From Prevotella sp. (GTDB lineage Bacteria; Bacteroidota; Bacteroidia; Bacteroidales; Bacteroidaceae), in the NCBI GenBank assembly GCA_017469955.1, contig JAFUFJ010000021.1, forward strand, positions 1-64,000: 64,000 bases of DNA, in the 5' to 3' direction. The translations under genes were made by a program, and so were the position numbers. Below the pieces are notes generated by a model, which was given only the letters and a program-made list of their open reading frames with translations, did no database searches and was not told the DNA's origin. Shown here piece by piece: positions 34,035 through 43,255 of the stretch; position 1 is the stretch's first letter; each line of letters opens with the position of its first letter.

Positions 34035-35018
34035 ATGAGACACCTTCTGACCATTGCACTATGGGCCACGACACTCGGTCTGCCTGCCCAACAAAACACA
34101 CTCAACATCAAGGACATCCACATCCGCGACCCGTTCGTCTATGCCGATGCCAAGACCAAGACCTACTATCTCTACAGCTCGATGGACACCATTGTCAACG
34201 GGAAACGTCACGGAGGCGTGGTTGTATACAGCAGTAAAGACCTCACGACATGGAGCCTTCCGAAGCGCGTCTATACCGCATCGGCCGAAAACTGGTCGGC
34301 AGGAAGGGTATGGGCGCCCGAACTTCACCGGTACAAGGGCCGCTACTATCTGTTTCTTACACTCAACAGCGACATCACATGGAAGGCACAACAGCCCAAC
34401 TGGCCTGCCTACACCATGCGTTGTGTGCAAGTGATGAAGGGCGACAAACCTGACGGAACATTCCGCGAGATGAGCCACATGCCGACCACGCCGACCGACG
34501 AAATGGCCCTCGACGGTACGCTCTACGTAGAAAACAAGCAGCCCTACATGGTGTATTGCAACGAGTGGGTACAGCGTGTTGACGGAACGATGAGAATCGC
34601 ACCCCTTTCGAAAGACCTCTCACACTTTACCAAAAGTCCCGTCGATCTCTTCTCGGCATCGGCCGCACCATGGAGCATTGGCGACAAGCCAGAAGACGGA
34701 ACACCGCAAAGTTACGTAACCGACGGCCCATTCATATGGAAGACATCCGGGGGTGACTTGCTCATGATATGGTCGAGCTTCATGTACGGCAACTATGCAC
34801 TTGGTGTGGCTCGTTCGGTTACAGGCAGCATACTTGGCCCCTGGAAGCAGCAAGAAGAACCGCTGTTCAAGGAAGATGGCGGACACGGAATGATCTTCAA
34901 GACGTTCGACAACAGGCTGTTGCTCGTACTGCACAGCCCCAATACGTCGGGACTCGAGCGGGCAACCTTCCACGAACTCATTGACGACGGCCACATGCTT
35001 CGCATCAAAAACCGATGA
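34035..35018 (+). CDS. Secreted GH43-family glycosidase
   Basis: A 327-residue five-bladed beta-propeller glycosidase with a signal peptide (ending LGLPAQQ). GH43 features are the base Asp in DIHIRDPFVY (about residue 37), WAPELH, a later Asp in ALDGTLYVENKQPYMVY and the HGMIF segment. The usual acid-Glu position (EGP/EAP) reads TDGPFIW here, with Asp; some Bacteroidetes GH43 proteins share this. Activity is probably beta-xylosidase or alpha-L-arabinofuranosidase type on plant glycans. Co-transcribed with the SGNH hydrolase. Confidence 0.88.
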   Translation: MRHLLTIALWATTLGLPAQQNTLNIKDIHIRDPFVYADAKTKTYYLYSSMDTIVNGKRHGGVVVYSSKDLTTWSLPKRVYTASAENWSAGRVWAPELHRYKGRYYLFLTLNSDITWKAQQPNWPAYTMRCVQVMKGDKPDGTFREMSHMPTTPTDEMALDGTLYVENKQPYMVYCNEWVQRVDGTMRIAPLSKDLSHFTKSPVDLFSASAAPWSIGDKPEDGTPQSYVTDGPFIWKTSGGDLLMIWSSFMYGNYALGVARSVTGSILGPWKQQEEPLFKEDGGHGMIFKTFDNRLLLVLHSPNTSGLERATFHELIDDGHMLRIKNR

Positions 35019-35021
35019 GAA

Positions 35022-35070
35022 CAACAAGCAATCCCACCCTCCCGGCAAACGGAAGAGTGGGATTGTCGTT
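35022..35070. terminator. Hairpin between convergent GH43 and ABC permease genes
   Basis: Perfect 9-bp arms (35029-35037 and 35057-35065) extended by weaker pairing. It lies between two convergent operons and can serve both; flanking T runs are weak. Confidence 0.6.
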
Positions 35071-35095
35071 TATCTACCGGCCTGACATTGGCACG

Positions 35096-36166
35096 TCAGC
35101 TGTTCTTCTTATAGCTGAAAACGGCCCATACCGCAAAGAAAACTGCAAATGCTCCCAGAGCCATCACCTGATGAGCAATGCTCTGGAACGTGCCTCCACG
35201 TACGAAAACTGTGCGCATGGCATCAATATAATAGTGCATGGGGTTGACATATGTGGTCAGGTAGGCCCACGACGGCATCGAACGGACAGGAGTGAACAGA
35301 CCGCTAAGCAGCATCAGACAGACCACGAAGAACCACATGACAAGCATGGCTTGCTGCATGGTCTCGCTGTAATTGGAGACTATCAAGCCAAGGGAAGAGA
35401 AGAACAATGCCATCAAAACCGACACCAGATAGACCAGCAGGAGCGGCCCTTGGCAGGTGATGCCATAGACAGCCCAGGAAAGAACGAAGCATACCGTCAG
35501 CACAACCAGGGCTATCAACCAGTAGGGAATAAGCTTGGCAAGGATGAAAGTCCACTTCGAGACGGGCGTAACATTGATCTGTTCGATGGTGCCAGCTTCC
35601 TTTTCTCCCACAATATTCAGCGCAGGCAGGAAGCCACAGAGCATCATCAACAAGATGCCCATTAAGGCAGGTATCATAAACACCTTATAGTTCTGGTGAG
35701 GATTGTACAGGAAAAACGGCTTCACCATGGCTTCTCCAAGACCGAGATCAGCAACAAGGCTGCTCATGTAGGCAGCCCCCATACTCCCCTTTGTGCCGTT
35801 GACAGCATTGGCTGCAATAAGTATCTGTGGCTGTTGTCCCGCCTCTCTCTGCCTTCCATAGTACTTAGGTATCTCAACTATCACGTCGGCACGGCTCTTG
35901 ACGATATCGTCCATCGACTCAGAATAGGAGCCTTTCTGGCCGTTAAAGACAAAATAGCGGTTGGCTTCGATGCGATGTACCAGCTGCTGAGACAACGAAG
36001 AACGGTCGTTGTCAACAACATCTACGACAATATTCTTGACCTCCATATTCATCACCCACGGCATAACACACATTATCATGATGGGAAACACGAAGATGAT
36101 CTTCGGCATGAATGAGTTTCTACGCATCTGAAGAAACTCCTTTTGGATGAGATATTTCAGTGTCAT
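35096..36166 (-). CDS. ABC-2 type transporter permease (YbhR/YhhJ-like)
   Basis: A 356-residue permease: one N-terminal membrane helix (about 25-45), a large extracytoplasmic domain (50-170), then five or six C-terminal helices with the ABC-2 signature (NIVGEKEAGTIEQINVTPVSKWTFILAKLIPYWLIAL). It is last in a five-gene efflux operon, and its ATG overlaps the stop of the preceding permease by 4 bp. With the second permease it should form the membrane channel of a drug or lipid exporter. Confidence 0.93.
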   Translation of the reverse strand: MTLKYLIQKEFLQMRRNSFMPKIIFVFPIMIMCVMPWVMNMEVKNIVVDVVDNDRSSLSQQLVHRIEANRYFVFNGQKGSYSESMDDIVKSRADVIVEIPKYYGRQREAGQQPQILIAANAVNGTKGSMGAAYMSSLVADLGLGEAMVKPFFLYNPHQNYKVFMIPALMGILLMMLCGFLPALNIVGEKEAGTIEQINVTPVSKWTFILAKLIPYWLIALVVLTVCFVLSWAVYGITCQGPLLLVYLVSVLMALFFSSLGLIVSNYSETMQQAMLVMWFFVVCLMLLSGLFTPVRSMPSWAYLTTYVNPMHYYIDAMRTVFVRGGTFQSIAHQVMALGAFAVFFAVWAVFSYKKNS

Positions 36167-37221
36167 ATCGAAAGGCGGTTGTTGAATTTCTTGAGAGCTA
36201 TGGCAAGCAAGACAATGGTCATCAGCGAAAGAATGCCCACTTCCTTGAGCACATCAGTGATGCCTACACCCATGATCATCAGTTTGCGCATGGCAGATAT
36301 ATAGTATCGGGGAGGCACAATGGACGATATCCACTGCAAAATCTGTGGCATACTTTCCACAGGAAACAGCATTCCTGAGAGCATTACCGTGGGCAACAAC
36401 AGCACCATTGCAGAGACTAACAGGGCTACAAACTGTGTCTTGGCAATGTTGGAGATCAGCAATCCAAGCGACAAAGCCAAAAGGATATAGATGAGAGAGA
36501 CGACCAATATCCATATCAAGGAACCGGCTATAGGCACTTGAAGCACAGTGAACGACACCAGCAGGATGACCATCAATATCAGCAAGGCCTGCAGAAAATA
36601 GGGTACAGCCTTTGCCACGATGATCATAAGGGGCTGCACTGGCGACACCAATAGCACCTCCATCGTTCCTTTTTCCTTCTCCCTGACAATGGAAACCGAA
36701 GTCATCATGGCACAGATAAGCAGCAAAAGCATGCCCATAATAGCAGGAACAAAGTTGTAAGCCGACTTCAACTGCGGGTTGTACAACATCTTTATATTGG
36801 CAGAAGACGGCAGGTTCGCCATCGTCTGAGTGGCGTAATTCATCCATTGTTGTGCCATATTCGGATCTGAACCGTCAACAATAAACTGCACTCCACTGCG
36901 CTTCGAAGCAAAATTTGGGGCATAGACAACGGCCATATCTGCCTTCTGGCTGCGGATAATCTGTTCGGCTTCAGCAGGAGAAGGGACCGTCCTCGTGACC
37001 ACAAAGTATTCAGAAGCTGCCAACCTGTCTACTGCCTGACGGGTTAAATGGTCCTGCTGGGAAGTGACAATGACCGTCCTTACGTTGCGGACATCATTGG
37101 TAATAGCAAAGCCAAAGAGCAACATCAGCACCACCGGCATGCCGAAAAGTATGAGCATCGTACGCGGATCACGCAGTATATGCTTTGTTTCCTTGAATAC
37201 AAATGATATGAACTGTCTCAT
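36163..37221 (-). CDS. ABC-2 type transporter permease (YbhS-like)
   Basis: A 352-residue paralogue of the neighbouring permease: N-terminal helix (FGMPVVLMLLFGFAIT), periplasmic domain, then multiple helices with VSIVREKEKGTMEVLLVSPVQPLMIIVAKAVPYF. The ATG at 37221 (MRQFISFVFKETKHI) follows the ATPase stop by 4 bp; the upstream Met would overlap the ATPase gene. The pair resembles YbhS/YbhR of the enterobacterial YbhGFSR exporter. Confidence 0.93.
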   Translation of the reverse strand: MRQFISFVFKETKHILRDPRTMLILFGMPVVLMLLFGFAITNDVRNVRTVIVTSQQDHLTRQAVDRLAASEYFVVTRTVPSPAEAEQIIRSQKADMAVVYAPNFASKRSGVQFIVDGSDPNMAQQWMNYATQTMANLPSSANIKMLYNPQLKSAYNFVPAIMGMLLLLICAMMTSVSIVREKEKGTMEVLLVSPVQPLMIIVAKAVPYFLQALLILMVILLVSFTVLQVPIAGSLIWILVVSLIYILLALSLGLLISNIAKTQFVALLVSAMVLLLPTVMLSGMLFPVESMPQILQWISSIVPPRYYISAMRKLMIMGVGITDVLKEVGILSLMTIVLLAIALKKFNNRLSI

Positions 37222-37225
37222 AATG

Positions 37226-38803
37226 TCAATCGCTGCTTCTGGTTGCCTGACGGGCAAGATAAGTAAAAACGTGGTCCATGTCCGGCTGTTTGAATTCCTC
37301 TTTCAGGCTCTCCGGCGTGCCAATAGCCCTTATTTTGCCATCAACCATGATGCTAATCCTGTCACAATACTCGGCCTCATCCATGTAATGTGTGGTAACA
37401 AAGACTGTAATGCCCTGATCTGCGGCACCATAAATCAGCTCCCAGAACTGCCTTCTTGTAGCAGGATCGACACCTCCCGTGGGCTCATCAAGGAACACTA
37501 CGGCCGGCTCATGGAAGATACTAACTGAAAAAGCCAGCTTCTGCTTCCAGCCAAGTGGCAGCGAAGACACGATGGTATTGCGGTGTTCTTCGAAATTCAA
37601 CTTCCTCAACAGGTCGTCAGTCTTCTGCCTGATTGCCGATTCTTCCATGCCATATATCCCTGCAAAGAGGCGGATGTTCTCGCTAACGGTAAGGTCTTCG
37701 TAGAGCGAAAAGCGCTGACTCATGTAACCAATGTGCCGCTTTATCTGTTCATACTCGGTCCTGATGTCGTAGCCGGCTACGGTTCCTGTGCCGCTTGTCG
37801 GCTGATTCAGTCCCGTCAGCATGTGCATAGCCGTGGTCTTTCCTGCCCCATTAGCTCCTAAGAATCCGAATATCTCACCGCGCTTCACATCGAAACTGAT
37901 GTCGTCGACGGCCCTGAATGAACCGAAAGCCTTTACCAAGTGGGAGACAGAAATGGCATTTTCCGACGAAAGAGGTTCGGATGATGAAACTTCCGGCACT
38001 GACTTCACTGCGTCTTCCGTATGGCTTCCACCCGTTTCTTTTCGCTCTTCGAACCGTAATATGGGTGCCGGACAGAACACTTCGGCAAACCTTTCAAGGA
38101 TAATCTCGGGGGTATCAATGCCACGGACATGCCCTCGGTCGAGGAAAGCGACACGCTCGCATTGACGCACTTCATCCAGATATGGCGTAGAAGCAATAAT
38201 GGTGATGTCGCGTTCGCGAAGGGTTCCGAGCATCTCCCACAGCTCTTTGCGGCTTACAGGGTCAACTCCCGTAGTGGGTTCGTCAAGGAAAAGTATGCTT
38301 GGAGAATGCACTAATGCACATGAAAGAGCCAGTTTCTGCTTCATTCCTCCCGACAAAGCACCTGCCTTTCGGTTGCGGAAACGCTCTATTTGGGAATAGA
38401 TGGCCTTGATACTGTCATAGCCTTCTTCGACAGTTGTGCCGAAAAGTGTGGCAAAGAAGTTAAGATTCTCCTCCACAGTCAGGTCCTGATAAAGAGAGAA
38501 ACGTCCTGGCATATAGCCTATTCGGCTGCGAATCTTCCTCATCTGGCTTACCACATCATAGCCGTCAACCATAGCTGTTCCGCTGTCAGGCAGCAGCAAA
38601 GTGCAGAGGATCCGGAACATTGATGTCTTTCCTGCACCATCAGGACCGATCAGACCGAACATCTCTCCCTTGGAAACCGAGAAGGAAACATCGTCGAGAG
38701 CCTTCACCTTTCCGTAGGCTTTCGATATGCCTTTTACCTCGACTGCTGCCGCTTGTGCACCAGAAGGCTTTCCCTGCCACCCTGCTTTCAATGTTCTTTC
38801 CAT
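37226..38803 (-). CDS. Tandem ABC transporter ATPase (YbhF-like)
   Basis: A 525-residue protein with two complete ABC domains. The first (residues 20-240) has GPDGAGKTS and a signature ALSGGMKQKLAL followed by FLDEPTTGVDP. The second (about 280-510) has GANGAGKTT and FLDEPTGGVDP, while its signature position reads SSLPLGWKQKLAF, a variant form. Note the first Walker A has Asp in place of the usual Asn. It powers the two permeases. The start overlaps the stop of the adaptor gene by 1 bp (TGATG). Confidence 0.95.
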   Translation of the reverse strand: MERTLKAGWQGKPSGAQAAAVEVKGISKAYGKVKALDDVSFSVSKGEMFGLIGPDGAGKTSMFRILCTLLLPDSGTAMVDGYDVVSQMRKIRSRIGYMPGRFSLYQDLTVEENLNFFATLFGTTVEEGYDSIKAIYSQIERFRNRKAGALSGGMKQKLALSCALVHSPSILFLDEPTTGVDPVSRKELWEMLGTLRERDITIIASTPYLDEVRQCERVAFLDRGHVRGIDTPEIILERFAEVFCPAPILRFEERKETGGSHTEDAVKSVPEVSSSEPLSSENAISVSHLVKAFGSFRAVDDISFDVKRGEIFGFLGANGAGKTTAMHMLTGLNQPTSGTGTVAGYDIRTEYEQIKRHIGYMSQRFSLYEDLTVSENIRLFAGIYGMEESAIRQKTDDLLRKLNFEEHRNTIVSSLPLGWKQKLAFSVSIFHEPAVVFLDEPTGGVDPATRRQFWELIYGAADQGITVFVTTHYMDEAEYCDRISIMVDGKIRAIGTPESLKEEFKQPDMDHVFTYLARQATRSSD

Positions 38804-39693
38804 CAGAAACGCACCTCGCCGTACATACCTATTTTTATATATCCGTCGCTTTTCACTGCCACTTTCACGGCATAGACCAGATCGGCGCGCTCATGATCTG
38901 TCAGTATACTCTTGGGAGTAAACTCCGAACGACTGCTAATCCAGGCGACAACTCCGTCGTATTGTTGTTTCTTTCCATCACCATAGTCGGCATAGACCAC
39001 GGCCTTATTGCCCAGTTTTATCTGCTGCAACTGTGCCGAAGTGACATAGGCACGGATAAACATGTTCTCGGTGTCGGCCAGTTTCATCAAGGGCTTTCCT
39101 GTGGTTACAAACTCACCTCGCTCAACATATTTCTCAAGAACCGCTCCGCTGACGGGAGCGACGACATGGCATTTTGCGAGTTGATCGCGCAACTGGTTCA
39201 TCTGAGCGCTGGTGGCTTCCATCTGCTTGTCAAGCGAACGCGTGTTGGTTGAGAGCGAAGACAGCTGGGCATCCAGCTGCCTTTGCAGCACCTTTACCTG
39301 CGAATCAGCATCGTCAAGCATCTTACTTGGCGCCGCTCCGTCGGCCACTAACTCACGGTATCGCTGCTGTTCCTGCCGAGCCTTGGCCAACTGCTGCCTC
39401 GTGACCGACAGTTGTTTCTCCACGTCAGGTTTCTGTGAACCGACAGCTTCCTTGGCAGCCTGCAGCTGAAGCAGCTGCAACCAGACCTGCGTCGTGTCGA
39501 CAAGTCCCACTTCAGTGCCTTCTTCCACGGCGTCACCCTCATTCACTTCAAACTTCACCAGCACTCCATTCTGCTCTGCACAGACCGTGGTCTCGGTGGC
39601 TTCGAAGGTGCCTGTGGCGTCATATTCGTTCTCTTTCTTTCCGCAAGCTGCCAGCATCAAGGCTGCAACAGCCAGTATTGTCATCTGTTTCAT
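38803..39693 (-). CDS. HlyD-family periplasmic adaptor (YbhG-like) lipoprotein
   Basis: A 296-residue membrane-fusion protein with a lipoprotein signal (LMLAACGKKEN, Cys17). It contains the split biotinyl-lipoyl domain (GTFEATETTVCAEQNGVLVKFEVNEGDAVEEG and ...KCHVVAPVSGAVLEKYVERGEFV) around a long coiled-coil hairpin (about 80-180), then a beta-barrel part. It links the ABC transporter in the inner membrane to the TolC-like protein encoded 11 bp upstream. Confidence 0.94.
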   Translation of the reverse strand: MKQMTILAVAALMLAACGKKENEYDATGTFEATETTVCAEQNGVLVKFEVNEGDAVEEGTEVGLVDTTQVWLQLLQLQAAKEAVGSQKPDVEKQLSVTRQQLAKARQEQQRYRELVADGAAPSKMLDDADSQVKVLQRQLDAQLSSLSTNTRSLDKQMEATSAQMNQLRDQLAKCHVVAPVSGAVLEKYVERGEFVTTGKPLMKLADTENMFIRAYVTSAQLQQIKLGNKAVVYADYGDGKKQQYDGVVAWISSRSEFTPKSILTDHERADLVYAVKVAVKSDGYIKIGMYGEVRF

Positions 39694-39704
39694 ATCCGGT
39701 AGTT

Positions 39705-40973
39705 TTATTGATTCGTTGTGTATTTGAAGTCATACAGCTGCTTAAGCATTTCTATTTCGTGCACCGACTGCTGCACGCGGGCCGTATTCTCGCTGTTGAT
39801 TTCCTTGACAAGGTCGTTGGCATCGATAATTCCGTGGGCCAGTTTCGACTCTGCAGCCTTGCGCACTTTTGTGCGAAGTGCGATGATTTCCTCGTCGCTC
39901 GCCATCATTTCCCTATAGCATCGCGCGTTTTCCTGTTGCTGTTGCTGCTGCAGGTTGTTGTTAAAGAGGAACACGTCGCGCTCCACTTCGTAGGAGTCGC
40001 GCTGCAGTTGCAGCCTTGAACGGTCGTTCTTGCGCGTGTAAAGTGCCCCGATATTCCACGATATCCGTGCCCCAACCATGCCGTTGAGCGACCAGTTTCG
40101 GTGCATCATGTCTTCAAAGAGATTGTAGCCGGGATAGCCGTAGTAGCCTTGAGCAAACAGGCTCAAGCGTGGCTTCAGGGCCGAGTCGAGGGCTTTTTCC
40201 TGCGCATCGACCAACAAAATCTTGGCCTCGATGGCCTGCAACTCGGGCCGTTGAGAATCAGAAGCAATAGCTTCGACGAGCGGAGGCTTCGACACTTCTG
40301 ACACTTCGATGCCGCAGAAGAGGCTGAGCAGGCGGGCCAACGTGGCACGCTGAGAGGCCAGACTCGCGGCTTTTTGGTCAGCTAAGAGCCTCTCTGCCCT
40401 TACCACTGCATAGTCGCTTTCGGCAGCTGTTCCGCGCTGATACATCGACGAAAGCCTGCGCTCGTTGGCCGAAAGCAGCTCGAGAAGGCTGTTGTTCTGT
40501 TCGATTTGTGCATCGAGGAGCAGCAGTCCGAAATACATCTCATTGACTCTTTGGCGCACGGCATAGAGTGTAACCGAGGTCTGAGCCTCCTGCAATTCGC
40601 CTTGCCGGCGGGCTATTTCCTGCTGGCTTTTGATGGCCCCGCCGTCGTAAACGGTCTGGTTGACGTCGATTCCCACCCGATACTGGTCCTTTTTCAGTCC
40701 TTCCATGTTGATGCCCATCTGCCGGTAGACGGCCTGAATCTGGTCGGGAAAGGCAGTGACGTCGCTCTGCAACGTGGCCTGAGCCGAGGCCGACAGTTGC
40801 GGAAGCCACCCTTTACGGATGTTGCTCACGGTCAGGTCGGTAGTCTTTCCGACGAGGTCATACTGCTGGATAAGGGGATAATTGCGCTCAGCAGCCCGCT
40901 GACATTCGTCAAGTGTCTGCGCCCATAGTGCCGCTTGTGGAAACAAGAGCAGGGCCAATAATAGTCTTTTCAT
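39705..40973 (-). CDS. TolC-family outer membrane efflux protein
   Basis: A 422-residue outer membrane factor with a signal peptide (LLLALLLFPQAALWAQ) and the two internally similar helical halves typical of TolC proteins (TLDECQRAAERNYPLIQQYDL at the start; long heptad-like segments around 130-230 and 330-400). It provides the exit duct of the efflux system and is first in the operon. The ATG at 40973 is chosen because it begins the signal peptide; an upstream Met adds 24 unrelated residues. Confidence 0.93.
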   Translation of the reverse strand: MKRLLLALLLFPQAALWAQTLDECQRAAERNYPLIQQYDLVGKTTDLTVSNIRKGWLPQLSASAQATLQSDVTAFPDQIQAVYRQMGINMEGLKKDQYRVGIDVNQTVYDGGAIKSQQEIARRQGELQEAQTSVTLYAVRQRVNEMYFGLLLLDAQIEQNNSLLELLSANERRLSSMYQRGTAAESDYAVVRAERLLADQKAASLASQRATLARLLSLFCGIEVSEVSKPPLVEAIASDSQRPELQAIEAKILLVDAQEKALDSALKPRLSLFAQGYYGYPGYNLFEDMMHRNWSLNGMVGARISWNIGALYTRKNDRSRLQLQRDSYEVERDVFLFNNNLQQQQQQENARCYREMMASDEEIIALRTKVRKAAESKLAHGIIDANDLVKEINSENTARVQQSVHEIEMLKQLYDFKYTTNQ

Positions 40974-40998
40974 AAATGTTGCTTCATGTAATTGCCTG

Positions 40999-41006
40999 CA
41001 AAGGTA
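40999..41006 (-). promoter_or_regulatory. -7 box of the efflux operon
   Basis: Minus-strand TACCTTTG, a full consensus match, 26 bp before the TolC-like ATG. The divergent AraC promoter is about 100 bp away, leaving a shared regulatory region. Confidence 0.55.
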
Positions 41007-41104
41007 TGGTGTTTTCGGTGTATCATCGTTACCTAAATAAAACAAATAATGTTCTTTTTGTACTGAAAATAGATTTAAACAGGGGCAAATAGACCGAAAA
41101 TAAT

Positions 41105-41112
41105 TATCTTTG
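41105..41112 (+). promoter_or_regulatory. -7 box of the AraC-type regulator gene
   Basis: TATCTTTG followed by GCATC, 24 bp before the ATG at 41137. The same box and flank precede the SGNH gene. Confidence 0.55.
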
Positions 41113-41136
41113 CATCGGACAAAACAAATTTAATCA

Positions 41137-42027
41137 ATGAGAAAACAGCCAGAGAGATTTAACTTCTCGATGATAGAAGAGGCCATCGAACGTCTTGGGC
41201 CAAAGGAGGCGAGCACAGTGTTCAACAGCCATTTCGGCATGATCAACGGTCAAGACTCGCGCCTTTTCCAGTATATGCTGGGAAAAGGTGTGTCGCTACT
41301 GATTGACGACTACTGCATAGGGCTCGTCGTCGAGGGTGAGATTCACAGCCACATCAACCTTATCGAACGGCATGTCAAGGCAGGAGCCATCGTCTCCATC
41401 GGCCCGGGAACCATCGTCCAACCGGTTGACATCTCGCCCAACCTGTGCATAAAAGGCATCGCGCTGTTCGACGGACTGCCCTTTGCTGCCGGACGCAGGC
41501 CGGCCTTGTCAAACGGAACCGTGCGCGACTTCATACAGGAGATCGCTCCTGAACAGCAGGCACTGGTAGAGAGCATCATCGACACCCTCTGGATGGCGGC
41601 CCGCACGGAGCCTTTCTGCCGTGAAGTATTCGACATGCTCACGGCCGCACTCATTGAGCAATACAACCACATCTACAACATTCAAGCCCAGGAACAGACA
41701 CCTGCATCGCACGCAACCGAGGTGTTCAACCGCTTCATACAGCTCGTAAACGAACATGCCGGACGGCAACATCAGCTCGACTTCTATGCCGACAAGCTGT
41801 GTCTTTCGACACGCTATCTGGGCACACTCATCAGGCAAGCAAGCGGAACAACGGCCAAAGAATGGATTGACAGGGCACTCATCACCGAGGCAAAGGTGAT
41901 GTTGAAGCACACAGACAAGTCGGCTGCGCAGATTGCCTACCAGCTCTCTTTTCCCAATCCCTCGTTCTTCTCGAAATACTTCCGAAGGCTCACGGGCATG
42001 ACTCCGGCCGAATACAGGGGCAAATGA
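41137..42027 (+). CDS. AraC-family transcriptional regulator
   Basis: A 296-residue regulator with an N-terminal cupin-like sensing region (residues 30-150) and a C-terminal AraC/XylS DNA-binding domain with two helix-turn-helix units (LDFYADKLCLSTRYLGTLIRQASGTTAKEWIDR and DKSAAQIAYQLSFPNPSFFSKYFRRLTGMTPAEYR). It is divergent from the ABC efflux operon across a 163-bp region, so it very likely controls that operon in response to an exported compound. The ligand is unknown. Confidence 0.93.
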   Translation: MRKQPERFNFSMIEEAIERLGPKEASTVFNSHFGMINGQDSRLFQYMLGKGVSLLIDDYCIGLVVEGEIHSHINLIERHVKAGAIVSIGPGTIVQPVDISPNLCIKGIALFDGLPFAAGRRPALSNGTVRDFIQEIAPEQQALVESIIDTLWMAARTEPFCREVFDMLTAALIEQYNHIYNIQAQEQTPASHATEVFNRFIQLVNEHAGRQHQLDFYADKLCLSTRYLGTLIRQASGTTAKEWIDRALITEAKVMLKHTDKSAAQIAYQLSFPNPSFFSKYFRRLTGMTPAEYRGK

Positions 42028-42073
42028 GCCTGAAAGAGCAACCTGACGGCAAGCGTTCGTGGCAAAAACGGCA

Positions 42074-42161
42074 GCATGGCCAGTTCATACACCTATGATG
42101 TATGGTCGATATACGTGGCATGTATGCCTCGTACATGCCACATGTATGAACCGTACCAGGC
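42074..42161. repeat. 22-bp unit array, second family (4 units)
   Basis: Units start at 42074, 42096, 42118 and 42140. The third is a near-perfect hairpin (arms 42116-42124 and 42132-42140, TGGCATGTA/TACATGCCA), and outer arms GTTCATACA/TGTATGAAC (42083-42091 and 42143-42151) enclose it. It shares CATACAC, ATGTATGG and GCATGTA blocks and the 22-bp period with 26889-26976. Confidence 0.75.
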
Positions 42162-42216
42162 AGGAATCTCAGGCAGGACAGCAAGCGAAGGCCTCTGAAA
42201 AGGAATGCCTGCACCA

Positions 42217-42256
42217 AAAGAAAAGGCAGCCGACGGCACGAGAACCGAAGGCTGCC
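42217..42256 (-). terminator. Terminator of pyrKD
   Basis: Perfect 7-bp arms (42225-42231 and 42250-42256) with additional inner pairing, followed on the minus strand by TTTTCTTTTGG. It lies 88 bp past the pyrD stop. Confidence 0.75.
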
Positions 42257-42343
42257 AGAGCAATATCCAGAATTCAAAACAGGGGAAAAGGGACGCTTCA
42301 AGCGCTCGAAACGAAAGAGACGCCCTTCACTAAAAGGCCGGAG

Positions 42344-43255
42344 TCAGACGTTCAGACAGCCCACTATCTCCTGTACCGAGGAGCATCCATGGCGGTCGAG
42401 CCAGTCGTTCAGGCCGTCGCGCACCTTGATCGTCACCTGCGGATCAAGGAAGTTAGCCGTGCCTATCTCAATGGCCTGTGCACCAGCCATGAGGAATTCC
42501 ACGGCGTCTTCAGCCGTAGATATGCCTCCAAGACCAATAACGGGTATCTGAACAGCCTGAAAGACCTGCCATACCATGCGCAAGGCCACCGGTTTGACGG
42601 CAGGACCTGAGAGGCCTCCCGTGGCAATTGAGAGCACGGGGCGACGGCGTTCAATGTCAACAGCCATACCCATGAGGGTGTTGATGAGCGACACTGAGTC
42701 GGCACCTTCTGCTTCACAAGCACGGGCAATGTCAGCTATCGAAGTGACATTGGGCGAGAGCTTCACGATGAGTGTCTTGTGATAGCGCGCACGAACGGCA
42801 CGAACCACGCTCGCAGCTCCCTCACATGTGGTGCCGAAGGCCATGCCTCCCTGGCGCACATTCGGGCAGGAGATGTTCAGTTCGATGGCCGGAATGCGCT
42901 CCAAGGCATCGATGCGCGACGCACACTCGGCATAGTCGTCGACCGTAGAACCGCTCACATTGACTATCATACGCGTGTCAATATCCTTGATCTGAGGATA
43001 GATATACTCACAGAAATAGCCGACTCCTTTGTTTTGAAGACCAACACAATTGAGCATTCCAGAGGCAGTTTCGGCCATGCGGGGATAGTCATTTCCCTCA
43101 CGAGGATGAAGGGTCGTGCCCTTGACAATGATGCCTCCAAGCTCGTTGAGAGGCACTAAATCGGCAAACTCCAGCCCATAGCCGAACGTGCCGGAGGCTG
43201 TCATCACGGGGTTTCTCAACTGAAGAGAACCGATGGAAACACTTAAATCTGCCAT
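42344..43255 (-). CDS. pyrD: Dihydroorotate dehydrogenase, catalytic subunit (class 1B)
   Basis: FMN enzyme that oxidises dihydroorotate to orotate in pyrimidine synthesis. The 303-residue barrel shows [16 protein letters not shown] near the start, [11 protein letters not shown], the active-site Cys in [13 protein letters not shown] (about residue 130), KLSPNVTSI and the terminal [18 protein letters not shown] and [11 protein letters not shown] blocks. It overlaps the PyrK gene by 13 bp, as expected for the NAD-linked class 1B heterotetramer. Confidence 0.97.
   Translation of the reverse strand: MADLSVSIGSLQLRNPVMTASGTFGYGLEFADLVPLNELGGIIVKGTTLHPREGNDYPRMAETASGMLNCVGLQNKGVGYFCEYIYPQIKDIDTRMIVNVSGSTVDDYAECASRIDALERIPAIELNISCPNVRQGGMAFGTTCEGAASVVRAVRARYHKTLIVKLSPNVTSIADIARACEAEGADSVSLINTLMGMAVDIERRRPVLSIATGGLSGPAVKPVALRMVWQVFQAVQIPVIGLGGISTAEDAVEFLMAGAQAIEIGTANFLDPQVTIKVRDGLNDWLDRHGCSSVQEIVGCLNV

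Larger units (their letters stand above)
42028..42343. other. Gene-free interval between convergent genes
   Basis: It holds an array of the second 22-bp family (42074-42161) and the pyrD terminator. A 183-codon plus-strand frame that crosses it is antisense to pyrD and not credible. Confidence 0.65.

Noticed and set aside
42059-42610. 183-codon plus-strand frame downstream of the AraC gene
   Set aside because: Crosses a repeat array and lies antisense to pyrD; no protein-like features.
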